Shown here: piece after piece, positions 61,269 through 64,000 of the stretch | Layout of the letters: each line of letters starts with the position of its first letter | How positions within the stretch are numbered: position 1 is the stretch's first letter | Origin: Paraburkholderia terricola | GTDB lineage: Bacteria; Pseudomonadota; Gammaproteobacteria; Burkholderiales; Burkholderiaceae | Reading direction: 5' to 3' | Length of the DNA stretch: 64,000 nt | Assembly: GCF_900142195.1 (NCBI RefSeq) | Contig: NZ_FRAB01000001.1 | Location: 310,001-374,000 of the forward strand | Made by a program: the position numbers and the translations under genes | The notes under the pieces: model-generated | The model's input: the letters and a program-made list of their open reading frames with translations, nothing else | Database searches by the model: none | Told to the model about the DNA's origin: nothing

Positions 61269-61301
61269 TTTTGAAATCTCAATTCTTTTGGAATCTCAAT
61301 T
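61269..61301. repeat. 16-bp direct repeat with 17-bp period, upstream of the conjugation block
   Basis: TTTTGAAATCTCAATT (61269-61284) and TTTTGGAATCTCAATT (61286-61301) differ by one base. AT-rich in a GC-rich region, 112 bp upstream of the leftmost hypothetical's start (61157). Compatible with a pair of regulator sites; also possibly a slippage duplication. Confidence 0.6.
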
Positions 61302-61427
61302 TATTCAACGTACCGTGGCCGAGCAAGCGATGATGTTCGACCTCGAAACTATTTTTCCGCCGTCAATAAAAATTCATCTGTCAGGGCACGTCGCGATGCG
61401 CTCCCTTCCCGAGACATGCACAAGCGA

Positions 61428-61829
61428 TCATTCGTCGGATAAGTCAGCGATTTCCCGCAGCGACGCCATTGCGTTGTCCGCCCTCTCGACGGGCACAAGA
61501 ATGTGATCGTGGTAGTAACCGGCGATCACATTGCACGGAATACCCGCATCGGCAAGCTTGCGACTGATGACCGCCATAAACCCTACAGCTTCGAGGCTCG
61601 AGTGCACGGACAGGGTAATGAGACGGGCGTCGAACGTATAGGGCAAACTCAGGCGCTGCGCGTCTTCACGCTGAACGACAGCCGTCAGTCCCTCTCGTTC
61701 GCTGATGGTACAGACCGTCGGCAATCCTATCGGCAAAACGAAGTCCGCAAACGAGCAATATACATACACAGAGTCAGCCATCACAGGACTGAGCGTCGCA
61801 CATAGTTTGACCAGGTCTCTTTCGCTCAA
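61428..61829 (-). CDS. ACT-domain protein
   Basis: 133 aa from a TTG start at 61829, set by AAGGAG 8 nt upstream. Two ACT-like halves: MADSVYVYCSFADFVLPIGLPTVCTISEREGLTAVVQRED and FDARLITLSVHSSLEAVGFMAVISRKLADAGIPCNVIAGYYHDHILVPVERADNAM, the second being the signature of small ACT proteins (ACT_7-like). It may bind an amino acid or other small ligand. Diverges from the desaturase gene across a 214-bp intergenic. Confidence 0.8.
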   Translation of the reverse strand: MSERDLVKLCATLSPVMADSVYVYCSFADFVLPIGLPTVCTISEREGLTAVVQREDAQRLSLPYTFDARLITLSVHSSLEAVGFMAVISRKLADAGIPCNVIAGYYHDHILVPVERADNAMASLREIADLSDE

Positions 61830-62043
61830 TGTCTCGGCTCCTTAAAAGACGATTACGTTATGCCATAGATGGAATCGCTGACGCAAACGCATTTAAAAAT
61901 TCTTCACGCCGTATCGTCGTTTTAATCGGCGCTCCTTTTAGTCTGCTGGCCGCCTATGCTCTCAACACAATCTCGATCAACCCACGAACGGATCCCAGAG
62001 TCCGGACAGTCGGGGGACCTCTTGCTATCTAAAGGAGCCTGCG

Positions 62044-62988
62044 ATGCGTTCGACCACATCGTCCTTGGTCGCTGCCGACCTGGCAGCCATTCATTCCTCC
62101 ATTGCCGTCTCAGATCAAGTCTTGCCCTCGCTGCAGCCCCGCACATGGCAAGTGCTGGTGGATGTCGCCGTAGATTGGACTATCATATGGCTCGCCGTTT
62201 GGAGTGCGTTCACAATAGGCAAATGGGCCGCGCTCATCGCCGTCTTCGTGATCGGCAATCGGCAACGCGCGCTCGGCAACCTGCTTCACGATGCGGCACA
62301 CCGAAACCTGAGTAGTCGCCCCAGCGTGAACGATAGGATAGCTTACCTCTTCCTTGCCCCGCCACTCTTCAATAGCCTTGCGCTCTATCGTCATCAGCAC
62401 GCGAAGCATCACGCCTGGCTAGGCGATCCCGCGCGCGATCCAGATTTCATTCCACGTGTCGTCAAAAATGGAGACCGCTGGTTTCACGCCTACGCGCGCG
62501 TGTTGAAGGATCGTGCGGCGTGGGCAGGATCGCTCTTTGGACACCTACTATCAAGACAGCTCGCCGCGCGCGGTCGGTTCGGCGTCTTACTTTGGTGGGC
62601 GACATACGAGGCGCTTCTGACGGCAGCAGTTGGCATCCGTCTCGCACTTGTGTTCGCTTTGCTGTGGATGATCGCTAGAGCCACCGTGTTCCATGCGATC
62701 ACCACATTCCGCGAAATGACTGACCACTACGGGCTAGACCCGCGCGGAATCTTTCGCTACACCCGCGACATCCCCGATCGCCGGCCGGTTTCGATGCTGC
62801 TTCATCCGCATCACAACGGTTACCACCTAACGCATCACCTATTTCCGCACATCGCGTACTACCATCTTCCTGAGGTACACGCACGCCTGCAGCAGCTTCC
62901 TCCTTTCGCACGGCAAGCAATCGTTTGCCAGGCGTATCTCGGCGGGACGCGCGCTGCCGTCAACGGTTGGGGAGCACGACATGCGTGA
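62044..62988 (+). CDS. Membrane fatty-acid desaturase
   Basis: 314 aa. AAAGGAG is 7 nt upstream of ATG 62044. Three His boxes of the FA_desaturase family: HDAAH, HQHAKHH and HHNGYHLTHH, with hydrophobic segments between them (VDWTIIWLAVWSAFTIGKWAALIAVFVIG; LLTAAVGIRLALVFALLWMIA). A di-iron membrane enzyme that introduces a double bond or hydroxyl in an acyl chain; substrate unknown. It overlaps the start of the following transporter gene by 8 bp and is thus cotranslated. Confidence 0.9.
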   Translation: MRSTTSSLVAADLAAIHSSIAVSDQVLPSLQPRTWQVLVDVAVDWTIIWLAVWSAFTIGKWAALIAVFVIGNRQRALGNLLHDAAHRNLSSRPSVNDRIAYLFLAPPLFNSLALYRHQHAKHHAWLGDPARDPDFIPRVVKNGDRWFHAYARVLKDRAAWAGSLFGHLLSRQLAARGRFGVLLWWATYEALLTAAVGIRLALVFALLWMIARATVFHAITTFREMTDHYGLDPRGIFRYTRDIPDRRPVSMLLHPHHNGYHLTHHLFPHIAYYHLPEVHARLQQLPPFARQAIVCQAYLGGTRAAVNGWGARHA

Positions 62989-64000
62989 GCAAACGCTAAA
63001 CGCCATGCAAGTTGGCGCGATGCTGGTTTCCACGAGCTGTGGCGTTGGGTTTCTTCTCGGAACAGGCGAACTGGCGATGGTTGAGGGAATGGCCGGATGC
63101 CTTTACGCCGTCGCAACAGGACTGGGGCTGACATTGCTCGGCGTATGCGCGCACAGTCTTTGGCGCACGGGCCAGCCTATCTGGACTCGTTTTGACGAGT
63201 GCTATGGGCCGACCGTCGGCCGCAATGTAGCTTTGCTATCGCTGGTCTGGATGACAGGCGTACTCGCAGCCCAAATTCGCGGAGGTTCAGCAGTGCTGGC
63301 GTTGACGGGGCTATCCACAACTGCCGCCGAATTCCTGATCGTTGTGTTGTTCGTGGCACTATCTGTAGTCAGGCTATCATGGCTTTCTGCAGGCCTCGCA
63401 CTCAGCATGGTCGCATGCAACCTATTGCTCCTGCGCTCTCTGGTCGTGCTGGGAAAAATCGATATTTGGCTGCGGGCGCCTGCGACTTTCGCAGAAGCCA
63501 TTCAGCAAAGCGCTTCGGCTCACACAGGATTTGTTTTAGTATCCGTCGCCGTGATGGTCGTATGCGGCGCCGACTATCAACAGTTTGTGCTCGCGGCCCG
63601 CAAGCCTTCCAGCGCTAGCGGGGGAAGCCTGATCGCTGCAGCAGTCGTGCTCGCCATGGGGTTCTTGCTCGCCTCCGCAGTCGTTGCAGCCGGTCCATAT
63701 GAACATCGGCATCATGCGAGCGATCCTATACAAGTTGTGCCACTCTTGCTCATGCACAGCCTCCCAGGTGGCGCGATAACTGCAGCACAAAACTTTGTCA
63801 CAACGCTGCTGGTCACAACCGCTCTAGGCTCCGCGAGCTCGATCCTGCGAGCGATGTCGGATGCGGCTTCGATGTTCGGTCAACCTTCAGTCATGCGCCC
63901 GGTGTGGTCGCGAACTCTGGCAGTGCTGCTCGGCGTCGTAGTGGCGTCGCGTTCGCAGAGCCTCGTCGATATGATGGTGGAACTCAATCTCGTCTACATC
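62981..64000 (+). CDS. Multi-span transporter (SSS/APC-like), truncated by window end
   Basis: From ATG 62981 (GGGGAG 6 nt upstream) the frame is open for 340 codons to the window edge. At least eight hydrophobic segments appear, beginning with MQVGAMLVSTSCGVGFLLGTGELAMVEG and later VLVSVAVMVVCGADYQQFVLAARKPSSAS, VVLAMGFLLASAVVAAG and NFVTTLLVTTALGSASSILRAMSDA. The pattern (GxGFLLGTGE opening, QQFVLAA mid-region) is close to sodium/solute symporters but not diagnostic. Adjacent to the desaturase in the same operon, so probably moves the desaturase-related substrate or product. Confidence 0.75.
   Translation, partial: MREQTLNAMQVGAMLVSTSCGVGFLLGTGELAMVEGMAGCLYAVATGLGLTLLGVCAHSLWRTGQPIWTRFDECYGPTVGRNVALLSLVWMTGVLAAQIRGGSAVLALTGLSTTAAEFLIVVLFVALSVVRLSWLSAGLALSMVACNLLLLRSLVVLGKIDIWLRAPATFAEAIQQSASAHTGFVLVSVAVMVVCGADYQQFVLAARKPSSASGGSLIAAAVVLAMGFLLASAVVAAGPYEHRHHASDPIQVVPLLLMHSLPGGAITAAQNFVTTLLVTTALGSASSILRAMSDAASMFGQPSVMRPVWSRTLAVLLGVVVASRSQSLVDMMVELNLVYI

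Noticed and set aside
1..64000. CRISPR arrays and insertion sequences
   Set aside because: No regular repeat-spacer unit and no transposase gene were seen.
20552..64000. Second attachment site within the window
   Set aside because: No copy of the tRNA-Leu 3' end was recognised to the right; the element is therefore considered open-ended here.

Overview
The window reads as a chromosome segment from a Burkholderia/Paraburkholderia-type betaproteobacterium, interrupted by a large integrated conjugative island. The evidence is high GC with strong GC3 bias, a conserved housekeeping set (aat, bpt, pyrD, rpiA, rlmB, rnr) and family-typical protein sequences. No database search was run; family calls come from reading motifs and overall resemblance.

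Region 1, about 1-20551, is ordinary chromosome. It holds the tail of a NUDIX hydrolase, the two N-degron aminoacyl-transferases aat and bpt, and pyrD. Next come a polar amino-acid ABC binding protein and permease without an ATPase gene, a signal peptidase I, a Gfo/Idh/MocA dehydrogenase and a FadR-type regulator. A GNAT acetyltransferase, a DUF1839 protein, a Crp/Fnr regulator, two glycosyltransferases (plus a decayed third), a HigBA toxin-antitoxin pair, rpiA, rlmB and rnr complete it. The region ends at a tRNA-Leu(CAG) gene with a consensus sigma-70 promoter.

Region 2, about 20552-31857, starts with a tyrosine integrase just downstream of the tRNA-Leu gene, the usual layout for a tRNA-targeted element. 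It is followed by a lower-GC stretch with a HEPN-like gene and a PLD-like gene. Then comes a dense conflict (immunity) cluster on the minus strand: three TIR-domain proteins, a free SLOG-fold protein, a SLOG-patatin phospholipase fusion, an Nmad2-type protein, a MazG-like/HD-like protein and a uracil-DNA-glycosylase-like protein. The arrangement suggests a Thoeris-like logic in which TIR enzymes make an NAD-derived signal and SLOG domains sense it, here with a phospholipase effector. No canonical ThsA is visible. This is the most interesting part of the window.

Region 3, about 31858-43768, is the maintenance and mobilisation part of an integrative conjugative element. It contains a ~150-bp imperfect palindrome, a DUF932 protein, a large ParB-like protein, ParA and small plasmid-type genes, an HU-like protein, an XRE regulator with two visible operator copies, a MobC-like protein and a 3H-motif relaxase.

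Region 4, about 43783-61157, is a minus-strand conjugation block. Reading downstream it runs: hypothetical, AlpA, sigma-like regulator, TrbM-like, VirB1, B2, B3, B4, B6, B5, B7, B8, B9, B10, B11, VirD4 (split into two overlapping ORFs), primase and an LPD7 protein, leading into MobC and the relaxase. Many genes overlap by ATGA, which points to translational coupling.

Region 5, about 61158-64000, looks like cargo: an ACT-domain protein, a membrane fatty-acid desaturase and a multi-span transporter cut by the window end. The far end of the element (attR) is not in the window.
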